The notes under the pieces: model-generated | Told to the model about the DNA's origin: nothing | What the model saw: the letters and a program-made list of their open reading frames with translations, nothing else | The model's database searches: none | Assembly: GCF_001456955.1 (NCBI RefSeq) | Contig: NZ_KQ758467.1 | Location: forward strand, 654,725 to 718,724 | DNA length: 64,000 bases | Direction of reading: 5' to 3' | Origin: Microbacterium enclense | GTDB lineage: Bacteria > Actinomycetota > Actinomycetes > Actinomycetales > Microbacteriaceae | Position numbers and translations under genes: made by a program | Shown here: one piece after another, positions 1 through 7,345 of the stretch | Layout: every line of letters begins with the position of its first letter | How positions within the stretch are numbered: the stretch's first letter is position 1

Positions 1-51
1 GAGGCGCCGTTTCTTGCACAGCGGGGCGTTTCTCGCGGAGAAAACACCGAC

Positions 52-275
52 TCACGCGAAGACGCCGCCTCGCGCGCGACACCCGCCGACTCGCCGGTTC
101 TCGCGCAGCGCAGCGTTCCGCGCCGAGAAACGCGGTTTCGTGCCAGAAACGCTGCGACACGCCGTTTCTCGCACGGCGAAGCGTTTCTCACGGAGAGGAA
201 ACGCCGCCTCACGCGAAGAGAACGCCGCCTCGCGCGAAGAGAACGCCGCCTCACGCGAAGAAAACGCCGCCTCAG
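52..275. repeat. Intergenic repeats with a 21-bp tandem repeat running into the hpaI stop
   Basis: The stretch left of hpaI has no convincing gene. It consists of related short words (AACGCCGCCTC, CACGCGAAGA, CGTTTCTC). From 200 to 275 a 21-bp unit is repeated about 3.6 times in tandem (starts at 200, 221, 242, 263); units differ by one or two bases. The last partial unit contains the hpaI stop codon (272-274). Confidence 0.8.
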
Positions 276-1078
276 TAGCTCTCGCGCTCTTCGCTGAGGC
301 TGCGGCCGGTGACGAATCGCGCCGCGAGGGCCTCCGACGCCCGGGCCAGCAGCGCCACATCGGCACCGACCGCGACGAAGTCGGCGCCCGCGTCGAGGTA
401 CGCCTCGGCCACCGCGGGATCGAAGGCGTTCACGCCGACCGGGGTCCCGGCATCCCGGCACGCGGCGAACACGGCGTGCACCGCCGCCACGACGTCGGGA
501 TGCGACTGCTGCCCGAGCAGGCCCATGGATGCCGAGAGGTCGGAGGGGCCGACGAAGACGGCATCCACCCCCTCGACGGCGGCGATCTCGGCCGCGGCGG
601 CAACCCCGGCAGTGGTCTCGATCTGCACGGTGAGCGACACTTGGTCGCCGGCGCCGGTGAGGTACCCGTCGACGCGGTTCCAGCGGGCGCTGCGGGCGAG
701 CGCGCTGCCGACGCCGCGGACGCCCCCGGGCGGATACCGGGTCGCGGCGACGGCGGCGCGAGCCTCGGCGGCCGACGACACCATCGGCACGATGAGGTTC
801 TGCGCGCCGAGGTCGAGCACCTGCTTGATGACGACCGGGTCGTTCCACGGCACGCGCACGACCGGCGTGACCGGATACGCCGCGGTGACCTGCAGCAGGG
901 TGAGCACGGTCTCGAGCGAGGCGGCCGAGTGCTCCATGTCGATGAGCAACCAGTCGAGCCCCGACCCCGCGGCGATCTCGGCGGCGACCGGGCTGCCCGA
1001 GCACACCCACATGCCCGCGAGCGGACGATCGGATGCCGCGAGGGCGGCGCGGAAGGCCGGGGTCAGACGAAGCGGCAC
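272..1078 (-). CDS. hpaI: 4-hydroxy-2-oxoheptanedioate (HKHD) aldolase, HpaI family
   Basis: A 268-residue class II pyruvate aldolase of the HpaI/HpcH family, which normally has about 265 residues. It is expected to cleave 4-hydroxy-2-oxoheptanedioate to pyruvate and succinate semialdehyde, the last step of the homoprotocatechuate meta-cleavage pathway in the cytosol. Visible family signatures are DMEHSAAS (catalytic His), VVRVPWND (Arg), VQIETTAG (metal Glu) and VGPSDLSASMG (metal Asp). I place the start at the GTG at 1078, which overlaps the end of hpaH by 16 bp and gives the family length; upstream codons in the same frame do not look like protein. It is the last gene of the minus-strand hpa operon and its product, succinate semialdehyde, could feed the GabD-type dehydrogenase at 22310-23782. 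Confidence 0.93.
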   Translation of the reverse strand: MPLRLTPAFRAALAASDRPLAGMWVCSGSPVAAEIAAGSGLDWLLIDMEHSAASLETVLTLLQVTAAYPVTPVVRVPWNDPVVIKQVLDLGAQNLIVPMVSSAAEARAAVAATRYPPGGVRGVGSALARSARWNRVDGYLTGAGDQVSLTVQIETTAGVAAAAEIAAVEGVDAVFVGPSDLSASMGLLGQQSHPDVVAAVHAVFAACRDAGTPVGVNAFDPAVAEAYLDAGADFVAVGADVALLARASEALAARFVTGRSLSEERESY

Positions 1079-1848
1079 GAGATCGTTCCCATCGGTCCGT
1101 AGTCGCAGAAGACGTCGTCGCCCCGCGACACCCACATCGGGCGCGTGAACGATCCTGCCAGGATGATCTCGCCCGCCTCGAGGCGCGCGCCGTGCTGGGA
1201 GAACTTGTTGGCCAGCCAGGCGACGCCGGTCGCCGGGTGGCCCAGGACGCCGGCGGCCACCCCGGTCTCTTCGATCTCGCCGTTGCGGCTGAGCACGCCC
1301 GGGACCCACCGCAGATCGATCTCGTCGGGGCGTTTGTGCACGTCTCCGAGCACCATCGCCCCATAGGCGGCGTTGTCGCTGATGGTGTCGACGATCGTGC
1401 GGCCCTCCAGCTCGATGTGCGAGTTGAGCACCTCCAGCGCCGGGACGGCGTAGTCGATCGCGGCGAGGGCGTCGTCGAGCGTGCAGTCGGGGCCGGCCAG
1501 CGGCGTCTTGAGCACGAAGGCGAGCTCGACCTCGATGCGGACGTTGGAGAAGTGCTCGACGGGGATCTCGTCGCCCGAACGGTAGACGGTGTCGTCGAAC
1601 ATCACGCCGTAGTCGGGCTCGGTGATCCCGGTCGCCTGCTGCATGGCCTTGGAGGTCAGGCCGATCTTGCGCCCGACGAGCGTGCGACCCGCGGCGAGCT
1701 GCGTATCGCGCCAGCGGCCCTGGATGCGGTACGAGTCGTCGACTGTGGCATCCGGGAATCTCGCCGTGATGCGCGGGATGACCGAGTGGGTGCGGTCCGC
1801 CTCGGCGAGCTCGGCCGCGATGGCGTCGATCTGTGCGTCGGTGAGCAT
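1063..1848 (-). CDS. hpaH: 2-oxo-hept-4-ene-1,7-dioate hydratase
   Basis: A 261-residue protein of the MhpD/HpaH hydratase family (FAH superfamily). It should add water to 2-oxohept-4-ene-1,7-dioate, giving the substrate of HpaI. The metal-binding E-x-E pattern is seen in RIEVELAFVL, and the family features GRKIGLTS and the terminal GPMGTI segment are present. The ATG at 1848 is preceded by AGGAG at good spacing. The 3' end overlaps hpaI, so translation of the two is probably coupled. A 64-bp palindromic repeat separates it from hpaD upstream. The assignment over the related 2-hydroxypenta-2,4-dienoate hydratases rests on the hpaI/hpaD/hpaE neighbours. Confidence 0.92.
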   Translation of the reverse strand: MLTDAQIDAIAAELAEADRTHSVIPRITARFPDATVDDSYRIQGRWRDTQLAAGRTLVGRKIGLTSKAMQQATGITEPDYGVMFDDTVYRSGDEIPVEHFSNVRIEVELAFVLKTPLAGPDCTLDDALAAIDYAVPALEVLNSHIELEGRTIVDTISDNAAYGAMVLGDVHKRPDEIDLRWVPGVLSRNGEIEETGVAAGVLGHPATGVAWLANKFSQHGARLEAGEIILAGSFTRPMWVSRGDDVFCDYGPMGTISCRFV

Positions 1849-1866
1849 GGGTCTCCTGTTCGTTCC

Positions 1867-1930
1867 GCGTGAGTCGCCAAGAATTGTCGCTTCGGATGGG
1901 TCCCCGGCGACAATTTTTGGCACCTCACGC
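1867..1930. repeat. 64-bp palindromic element, GCGTGAG family, copy 1
   Basis: Inverted repeat with 24-bp arms (21 of 24 positions pair) around a 16-nt centre, starting GCGTGAG and ending CTCACGC, with inner arms TTGTCGC and GCGACAA. It fills the gap between hpaD and hpaH. Related copies lie at 19117-19179 and 23855-23918. Confidence 0.85.
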
Positions 1931-1943
1931 GCGAAGGGGGGCG

Positions 1944-3095
1944 TCAGAGCTGGTTGCCGAGCTTGAACTCGGAACCGGATGCCGTGGCCTCGGGCGCGCG
2001 GGTGTAGCTGAAGCCGTCGGCGCCGATGGTCACGGCCATCTCGCTGGAGTCCTCGCGGGCGCGGACCGGCTGCGGGATGCCGTCGAGGTCGAGCACGAGC
2101 GAGCCCTCGGTGTACCACGACGGCACGACGGGGTTGCCCCACCAGTCGCGGCGCTGGTTGTCGTGGACGTCCCACGTGATGACAGGGTTGTCGGGGTCGC
2201 CGGTGTAGTAGTCCTGCGTGTAGATCTCGACGCGGTGGCCGTCGGGGTCGCGCAGGTACAGGTAGAACGCGTTCGAGACGCCGTGGCGGCCGGGGCCGCG
2301 CTCGATGGCATCCGATCGACGAAGGGCGCCGAGCTTGTCGCAGATGGCGAGGATGTTGTGCTTCTCGTGCGTCGCGAAGCACACGTGGTGCATGCGCGGT
2401 CCGTCGCCGCCGGTCATGGCGGTGTCGTGCACGGTGGGCTTGCGGCGCATCCACGCGGCGTAGACCGTGCCCTCCTCGTCCTGGATGTCTTCGGTCACGC
2501 GGAAGCCGAGCGCCTGCATGAAGTTGACCGCGCGGGGCACGTCGGGCGTGATCTGGTTGAAGTGGTCGAGGCGCACCAGCTCGCCCGGGATCTGCAGGTC
2601 GTAGCGCCACGACAAGCGCTCCTGGTGTTCGGTGTCGAAGAAGAACTCGTACGGGAAGCCGAGCGGGTCGACGACGCGGACAGAGTCGCCGATGCCCTTG
2701 GTGAAGCCGTTCGGCTCCCGGCGCACGTCGCAGCCGAGCTCGGTGTAGAACGCGACGGCCTTGTCGAGGTCGTCCGACGACCGCACCCGGTACGAGAACG
2801 CGGCGACCGCGGCGACCGGGCCCTTGCGCAGCACGAGGTTGTGGTGGATGAACTCCTCGGTCGAGCGCAGGTAGATCGCCTCGTCGTCCTCCTCGGTGAC
2901 GTGCAGTCCCAGCACGTCGACGTAGAAGACACGGGATGCCGCGAGGTCGGTGACCACGAGCTCCATGTACGCGCAGCGCAGGATGTCGGGCGCGGGCGCC
3001 TCGGGGGTGGGGATCGGGTCGTCGGAGACGATGGGGGCCTCCTGGGTCACCCAGAACCCGGAGGAGGTCTTCTGTTCTTCGGTGTGCTTTGCCAT
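1944..3095 (-). CDS. hpaD: 3,4-dihydroxyphenylacetate 2,3-dioxygenase (homoprotocatechuate dioxygenase)
   Basis: A 383-residue type I (vicinal oxygen chelate) extradiol dioxygenase that opens the ring of homoprotocatechuate to 5-carboxymethyl-2-hydroxymuconate semialdehyde. It resembles the Brevibacterium fuscum homoprotocatechuate dioxygenase rather than the unrelated LigB-type HpaD of E. coli. The metal ligands can be placed at His178 (RLDHFNQ), His237 (MHHVCF) and Glu290 (HRVEIYT), and the second-sphere acid/base histidine at His223 (TVHDTA). The spacing between these four residues (45, 14, 53) is the same as I recall for the B. fuscum enzyme. The ATG at 3095 has an AGGA 9 bases upstream. 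Downstream lies a 64-bp palindrome, then hpaH; upstream the TTCGACAGGCTCA repeats and hpaE. Confidence 0.95.
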   Translation of the reverse strand: MAKHTEEQKTSSGFWVTQEAPIVSDDPIPTPEAPAPDILRCAYMELVVTDLAASRVFYVDVLGLHVTEEDDEAIYLRSTEEFIHHNLVLRKGPVAAVAAFSYRVRSSDDLDKAVAFYTELGCDVRREPNGFTKGIGDSVRVVDPLGFPYEFFFDTEHQERLSWRYDLQIPGELVRLDHFNQITPDVPRAVNFMQALGFRVTEDIQDEEGTVYAAWMRRKPTVHDTAMTGGDGPRMHHVCFATHEKHNILAICDKLGALRRSDAIERGPGRHGVSNAFYLYLRDPDGHRVEIYTQDYYTGDPDNPVITWDVHDNQRRDWWGNPVVPSWYTEGSLVLDLDGIPQPVRAREDSSEMAVTIGADGFSYTRAPEATASGSEFKLGNQL

Positions 3096-3133
3096 GGATC
3101 GCGTCCTTGCGTGGGGTGTTCTGCGGGTCGGGG

Positions 3134-3237
3134 GTGGCTTCGACAGGCTCAGCCACCGTGCTTTCGGAGGTCCCTGAGCCTGTCGAAGGGACCGGGCGTT
3201 CTGCGGGTCGGGGGGTGGCTTCGACAGGCTCAGCCAC
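3134..3237. repeat. TTCGACAGGCTCA repeat cluster, three copies
   Basis: Three copies of a partly palindromic repeat with core TTCGACAGGCTCA: 3134-3156 and 3215-3237 in one orientation, 3169-3193 inverted. Each is flanked by self-complementary ends (GTGGC/GCCAC or GGTCCC/GGGACC). They lie between hpaE and hpaD. The same family recurs at 33041-33190, and its core overlaps the start of deoA (56290-56307). Confidence 0.9.
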
Positions 3238-3268
3238 CTGGCAACGACTCAGCCGTCGGCCGCCGGGC

Positions 3269-4789
3269 TCAGTGCCCCGGCGCCTTGCCGAACGTCGGGT
3301 TGTGGGCGGGGCCGAGCGTGATGTGCACGGCCTGCTGGTCGGTGTAGAAGTCGATCGAGCGGTAGCCGCCCTCGTGGCCGAGGCCCGAGGCCTTCACCCC
3401 GCCGAACGGTGTGCGGAGGTCGCGGACGTTGTTGGAGTTCAGCCACACCATGCCGGCCTCGACGTTCTGCGCGAAGTTGTGGGCGCGCTTGAGGTCGCTC
3501 GTCCAGACGTAGGCGGCAAGCCCGTACTTCGTGTTGTTGGCCAGCGCGAGCGCCTCCTCGTCGGTGTCGAAGGGGGTGATCGCCACGACGGGGCCGAAGA
3601 TCTCCTCCTGGAAGATCCGCGCGTCGGGCGAGACGTCGGCGAACACCGTGGGACGCACGAAGTTGCCCTCCGGGAACTCCTCGGGGCGACCGCCGCCGGC
3701 GACCAGACGACCCTCGGTCTTGCCGAGCTCGACGTACGACATGACCTTCGCGTAGTGCTCGGGGTGCACGAGGGCTCCGACCTCGGTCTCGGGGTCGTCG
3801 GGATAGCCGACCTTCACGCGGTCGGCCTGCGCGGCGTAGCGCTCGACGAAGGCGTCGTACACGTCGCGCTGCACGAGGATGCGGCTGCCGGCGGTGCAGC
3901 GCTCGCCGTTGAGCGAGAAGACGCCGAAGATCGTCGCGTCGATCGCGGCATCCAGATCCGCGTCGGCGAAGACGATCGCCGGGCTCTTGCCGCCCAGCTC
4001 CATCGACAGGCCCTTGAGGAACGGCGCCGCGTTGCCGAAGATCAGCTGCCCCGTGCTGCTCTCGCCGGTGAACGAGATGAGCGGCACGTCGGGGTGCTTC
4101 ACGAGTGCGTCGCCGGCATCCTCTCCGAGGCCGTTGACGAGGTTGAACACGCCCTCGGGAAGGCCCGCCTCCTCGAAGATGCCCGCCCACAGGGATGCCG
4201 ACAGCGGCGTGAACTCCGCGGGCTTGAGCACCACGGTGTTGCCGGTCGCGAGCGCGGGGCCGAGCTTCCACGACTCGAGCATGAACGGGGTGTTCCACGG
4301 CGTGATGAGGCCGGCGACGCCGATCGGCTTGCGGTTGACGTAGTTGAGCTGACGGCCGGGCACCTTGAAGGCGTCGTCGGTCTGGGCGACGATCAGGTCG
4401 GCGAAGAAGCGGAAGTTCTCCGCGGCGCGGCGGGCCTGGCCGAGCGCCTGCGTGATCGGCAGCCCGGAGTCGAACGACTCCAGCTCGGCGAGGCGCTCGT
4501 CGCGCGACTCCACGAGATCGGCGATGCGGTGCAGCACGCGCGAGCGCTCGCGGGGGAGCATGCGCGGCCACGGCCCCTCGGTGAACGCCTTCCGCGCCGC
4601 CGCGACGGCGAGGTCGACGTCGGCCTTCTTGCCGGCCGCGGCCTGCAGGTAGGTCTGGTTCGTCACCGGGTCGAGCACGTCGAACGTGTCGCCGTCGACC
4701 GAGTCGACGAACCGGCCGCCGATGTAGTGCTGGATGCGCTCGGGCAGCTCGGCCGGCACGCGGCGGGCGGTGGTCTGCGGGGTGGTCAT
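3269..4789 (-). CDS. hpaE: 5-carboxymethyl-2-hydroxymuconate semialdehyde dehydrogenase
   Basis: A 506-residue NAD(P)-dependent aldehyde dehydrogenase, the usual length of HpaE. It should oxidise the ring-cleavage product of HpaD to 5-carboxymethyl-2-hydroxymuconate. The general base is Glu264 in MELGGKSPA and the nucleophile Cys298 in NGERCTAG; the cofactor-binding PWNTPF segment is present and the C-terminal TPFGGVKASG pattern is intact. The ATG at 4789 follows a strong AAGGAG; an in-frame start 21 codons upstream is possible but has no such site. The gene lies between the GntR regulator and hpaD in the same direction. The substrate is inferred from this context, because the sequence alone would allow other ALDH roles. 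Confidence 0.92.
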   Translation of the reverse strand: MTTPQTTARRVPAELPERIQHYIGGRFVDSVDGDTFDVLDPVTNQTYLQAAAGKKADVDLAVAAARKAFTEGPWPRMLPRERSRVLHRIADLVESRDERLAELESFDSGLPITQALGQARRAAENFRFFADLIVAQTDDAFKVPGRQLNYVNRKPIGVAGLITPWNTPFMLESWKLGPALATGNTVVLKPAEFTPLSASLWAGIFEEAGLPEGVFNLVNGLGEDAGDALVKHPDVPLISFTGESSTGQLIFGNAAPFLKGLSMELGGKSPAIVFADADLDAAIDATIFGVFSLNGERCTAGSRILVQRDVYDAFVERYAAQADRVKVGYPDDPETEVGALVHPEHYAKVMSYVELGKTEGRLVAGGGRPEEFPEGNFVRPTVFADVSPDARIFQEEIFGPVVAITPFDTDEEALALANNTKYGLAAYVWTSDLKRAHNFAQNVEAGMVWLNSNNVRDLRTPFGGVKASGLGHEGGYRSIDFYTDQQAVHITLGPAHNPTFGKAPGH

Positions 4790-4863
4790 GGGGACTCCTT
4801 CGGTGAAGAGGGGTGGATGCCGGACGTCGCCGTCGTCGGGGCGCCGGGTCACGGCATCCGGGG

Positions 4864-5568
4864 TCAGAAAGCGGGGAGACCGAGCACCTGGTCGGGGTGC
4901 TCGTGGATCATGTACGCGTCGAGCGTCGCCGATCTGTGACGGCGCGAGACCTTCTCGATCTCGGCGAGAGGGGCACCGTTCTCGATGAGGACAAGGATGT
5001 TCTCGTGCTCGCGCACCGATTCGGCGGCACGGCCGGGCACGAAGCTGAACGTCGAGTCACGCAGGTGGCCGAGGCGGGCCCACTCGGCCTGCACCAGTTC
5101 GAGCATGCGCGGGTTGGCGCACTTGGCGAACAGGATCGCGTGGAACTCCTGGTTCAACGCGGTGAAGGCGCGGGGGTCGAAGTGCGCGAGCGTCTCGACC
5201 ATGAGCTCATTGACCTCGCGGGCGCGGCGCACGTCGTTCGTCGTCAGCGCCCGGGCCGACAGGGCCGTCGCGGCTCCTTCGAGCAGGCTCAGCGCCTGCA
5301 TGCTGAAACGGTAGGCGGTGTCGTCGACCATCGAGACGCGGGCACCGACGTTGCGCTCGAACATCACCAGGCCCTCGGCCTCGAGCTGGCGGATCGCCTC
5401 GCGCACCGGCACGACGCTCATGTCGAGCTCGCCGGCGATCGAGCCGAGCACCAGGCGGTAGCCCGGGGTGAACTCCTGCGAGGCGATGCGCTGCTTGATC
5501 CACTGGTACGCCTGCTGCGACTTGCTCAGGCTCGACGCGCGTGCGGTGGCCGGGGTCGTGGCATCCAT
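4864..5568 (-). CDS. GntR-family (FCD-type) regulator of the hpa cluster
   Basis: A 234-residue regulator with an N-terminal winged helix-turn-helix (about residues 15-80; the VPVREAIRQLEAEGLV segment is the typical GntR recognition region) and a C-terminal helical FCD effector domain. The ATG at 5568 overlaps the stop of the hpaG fusion gene as TGATG and follows GAGGA, so the regulator is co-translated with the enzymes it probably controls. This suggests autoregulation of the operon. A likely operator is the imperfect palindrome ATCGTATATGAT in the divergent promoter region at 7256-7267. The effector is unknown; a pathway acid such as homoprotocatechuate would be typical but is not shown by the sequence. 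Confidence 0.9.
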   Translation of the reverse strand: MDATTPATARASSLSKSQQAYQWIKQRIASQEFTPGYRLVLGSIAGELDMSVVPVREAIRQLEAEGLVMFERNVGARVSMVDDTAYRFSMQALSLLEGAATALSARALTTNDVRRAREVNELMVETLAHFDPRAFTALNQEFHAILFAKCANPRMLELVQAEWARLGHLRDSTFSFVPGRAAESVREHENILVLIENGAPLAEIEKVSRRHRSATLDAYMIHEHPDQVLGLPAF

Positions 5569-7229
5569 CAGGCGTTCCTCTCGCTGTCGAACCGCGCGCG
5601 CCACTCGGCGTTCATCGGGAACAGTCCCTCGATGGGGTGACCGGATGCCACCTGGCCGGCGATCCACGCGTCCTCTTCTTCCTGGGCGAGCGCGGCGTCG
5701 GCCACTTCGTCGGCCAGGGCCGGCGGGATCACGATCACGCCGTCGCCGTCGCCGACGAGGATGTCGCCGGGCTCCACGGTGGTGCCGCCGCAGCCGACGG
5801 CGACGTCGGTCTGCCAGGGCACGTGCCGGCGTCCGAGCACGGCGGGGTGCGGGCCGGCGGTGAACACGGGGATGCCGACGGCGGCCACGGCCTCGGCGTC
5901 GCGGACGCCTCCGTCGGTGACGATCGCGGCGGCGCCCCGAGCGTGCGCGCGGATGGCGAGGATGTCGCCGAGCGTGCCCGAGCCGGTCTCACCACGGGCC
6001 TCGATGACGATGACCTCGCCCTCGCCGACCGCGTCGAACGCGCGCTTCTGCGCGTTCTGGCCGCCGCCGTGGGAGGCGAAGAGGTCTTCGCGATGCGGGA
6101 CGAACCGGAGCGTCCGGGCCGTGCCGACGAAGCGGCTGCCCGGGGTGAGCGGGCGCACGCCGTCGATGGTGACGTCGTTCAGGCCGCGCTTGCGCAGCTG
6201 CCCGCTGAGGGCGGCGACGGGGATGCGCTCGAGCTTCGCGCGCAGCGCGGGGGAGAGGGCGGAGGCCGGGGTCTCGGCATCCGTCACGAGAACAGGGGAT
6301 GCGACGGAAACAGGGTGATCCGCCGAGTTCTGGCCTGTTTCGGCGACATCTCCTGTTCTCGGCGCAGTGTGGGGCGCGCCGGTATCCGTTACCAGAACAG
6401 GGGATGCGGCGGGAACAGGCTGATCCGCCGGGTTCTGGCCTGTTTCGGTGACATCTCCTGTTCTCGTGGCAGCAGCGGCGGCGGCCGCTTCGGCCGAGCC
6501 CCAGGCCTCGGTGCGCTGCGTGTCGTCGACCGCGGGGAGCGAGCCGATCGCGGCATCCAACGCGCGCTCGCCCTGCACCACCGTGGTGCGGAGCCGACCG
6601 GTCGAGAGGGAGCCGGCATCCACCTGCACCTCGACGGTCTGACCGGGCGTGACCACCGACGAGCCCGCGGGGGTTCCGGTGAGCACGACGTCTCCGGTCT
6701 CGAGAGTGAAATGCTGCGACAGGTCGGCGACGATCTGGGCGAGCGAGAAGATGAGTCCCGCGGTCGTGTCGTCTTGCACGAGGTCGCCGTCGACCCAGGT
6801 GCGCAGGCGGAGGTTCGCCGGATCGACCGCGCGAGCGTCGAGGAGCGCCGGGCCGAGCGGGGTGTACCCGTCGCCGCCCTTGGAGCGCACGTTCGAGCCC
6901 TTGTCGTTCGCGCGCAGGTCGTAGAGACCGAAGTCGTTCGCGGCGGTGATGGATGCCACGTGCGACCACGCGGCATCCGGAGTCACCCACCGGGCCGGCT
7001 CGCCGATGACGAGCGCGATCTCGCCCTCGAAGGCGAGCAGCTCGGTGCCCGCGGGGCGCACGATCTCGGACCCGGATGCCGCGAGCGAGCTCGAGGGCTT
7101 GAAGAAGTACGAGGGTGCGGCCGGTCGGCGGCCGCGCTGATCGGCGCGCGAGGCGTACGAGAGGTGGACGGCCACGATCTTGCCGGGCCGCGCCCCGAGG
7201 GCGGCGAACCGGGGGTCGGTGTCGGTCAT
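5568..7229 (-). CDS. hpaG: Fusion of FAH-family (HpaG-like) domain and RraA-like domain
   Basis: A 553-residue two-domain enzyme. Residues about 15-235 are a fumarylacetoacetate hydrolase (FAH) fold like one half of HpaG, with the metal-ligand pattern E68-x-E70 (AFEGEIALVIG) and D99 (TAANDFG). Residues about 325-530 are RraA/HMG-aldolase-like, with DGGVRD at 439-444 and GDILVGDGDGV near 488. Classical HpaG has two FAH halves, one decarboxylating 5-oxopent-3-ene-1,2,5-tricarboxylate and one isomerising the product. RraA-fold enzymes include oxaloacetate decarboxylases and HMG aldolases, so the second domain might supply the decarboxylase step (inference). The linker (residues about 254-320) is encoded by two copies of a palindromic repeat, 35 codons apart. 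ATG at 7229 after GGGAG; first gene of the operon. Confidence 0.85.
   Translation of the reverse strand: MTDTDPRFAALGARPGKIVAVHLSYASRADQRGRRPAAPSYFFKPSSSLAASGSEIVRPAGTELLAFEGEIALVIGEPARWVTPDAAWSHVASITAANDFGLYDLRANDKGSNVRSKGGDGYTPLGPALLDARAVDPANLRLRTWVDGDLVQDDTTAGLIFSLAQIVADLSQHFTLETGDVVLTGTPAGSSVVTPGQTVEVQVDAGSLSTGRLRTTVVQGERALDAAIGSLPAVDDTQRTEAWGSAEAAAAAAATRTGDVTETGQNPADQPVPAASPVLVTDTGAPHTAPRTGDVAETGQNSADHPVSVASPVLVTDAETPASALSPALRAKLERIPVAALSGQLRKRGLNDVTIDGVRPLTPGSRFVGTARTLRFVPHREDLFASHGGGQNAQKRAFDAVGEGEVIVIEARGETGSGTLGDILAIRAHARGAAAIVTDGGVRDAEAVAAVGIPVFTAGPHPAVLGRRHVPWQTDVAVGCGGTTVEPGDILVGDGDGVIVIPPALADEVADAALAQEEEDAWIAGQVASGHPIEGLFPMNAEWRARFDSERNA
6289..6466. repeat. Two 73-bp palindromic repeats inside the hpaG fusion gene
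   Basis: Copies at 6289-6361 and 6394-6466 are near identical and start exactly 105 bp apart, so the reading frame is kept. Each unit has terminal inverted repeats of about 15 bp with one mismatch (CGAGAACAGGGGATG at the left, the complement of CGAGAACAGGAGATG at the right; the first base of copy 2 differs) and a nested inner pair GAAACAGG/CCTGTTTC. They encode the Thr/Gly/Asp/Pro-rich linker between the FAH and RraA domains. Confidence 0.9.
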
Positions 7230-7255
7230 GGAGGCTCCCTTGCGTCGTATGTGAA

Positions 7256-7267
7256 ATCGTATATGAT
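7256..7267. promoter_or_regulatory. Candidate GntR operator between hpaG and the MFS gene
   Basis: ATCGTATATGAT is an imperfect palindrome (5 of 6 bases pair in each half) in the 116-bp divergent promoter region. A related half, CGTATGTGAAATCGTAT, lies just to its left. The AT-rich word stands out in this GC-rich sequence, and ATNGTATACNAT-like sites are usual for FCD-type GntR proteins, so the regulator at 4864-5568 is the natural candidate. Binding is inferred only. Confidence 0.45.
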
Positions 7268-7345
7268 CCGAATGGTGGGGGCAACCCCCGCATCACCCTC
7301 GACAGAGACGTCGCGGTATCGACGACGCCGTCAAAGGAGTTCCCA

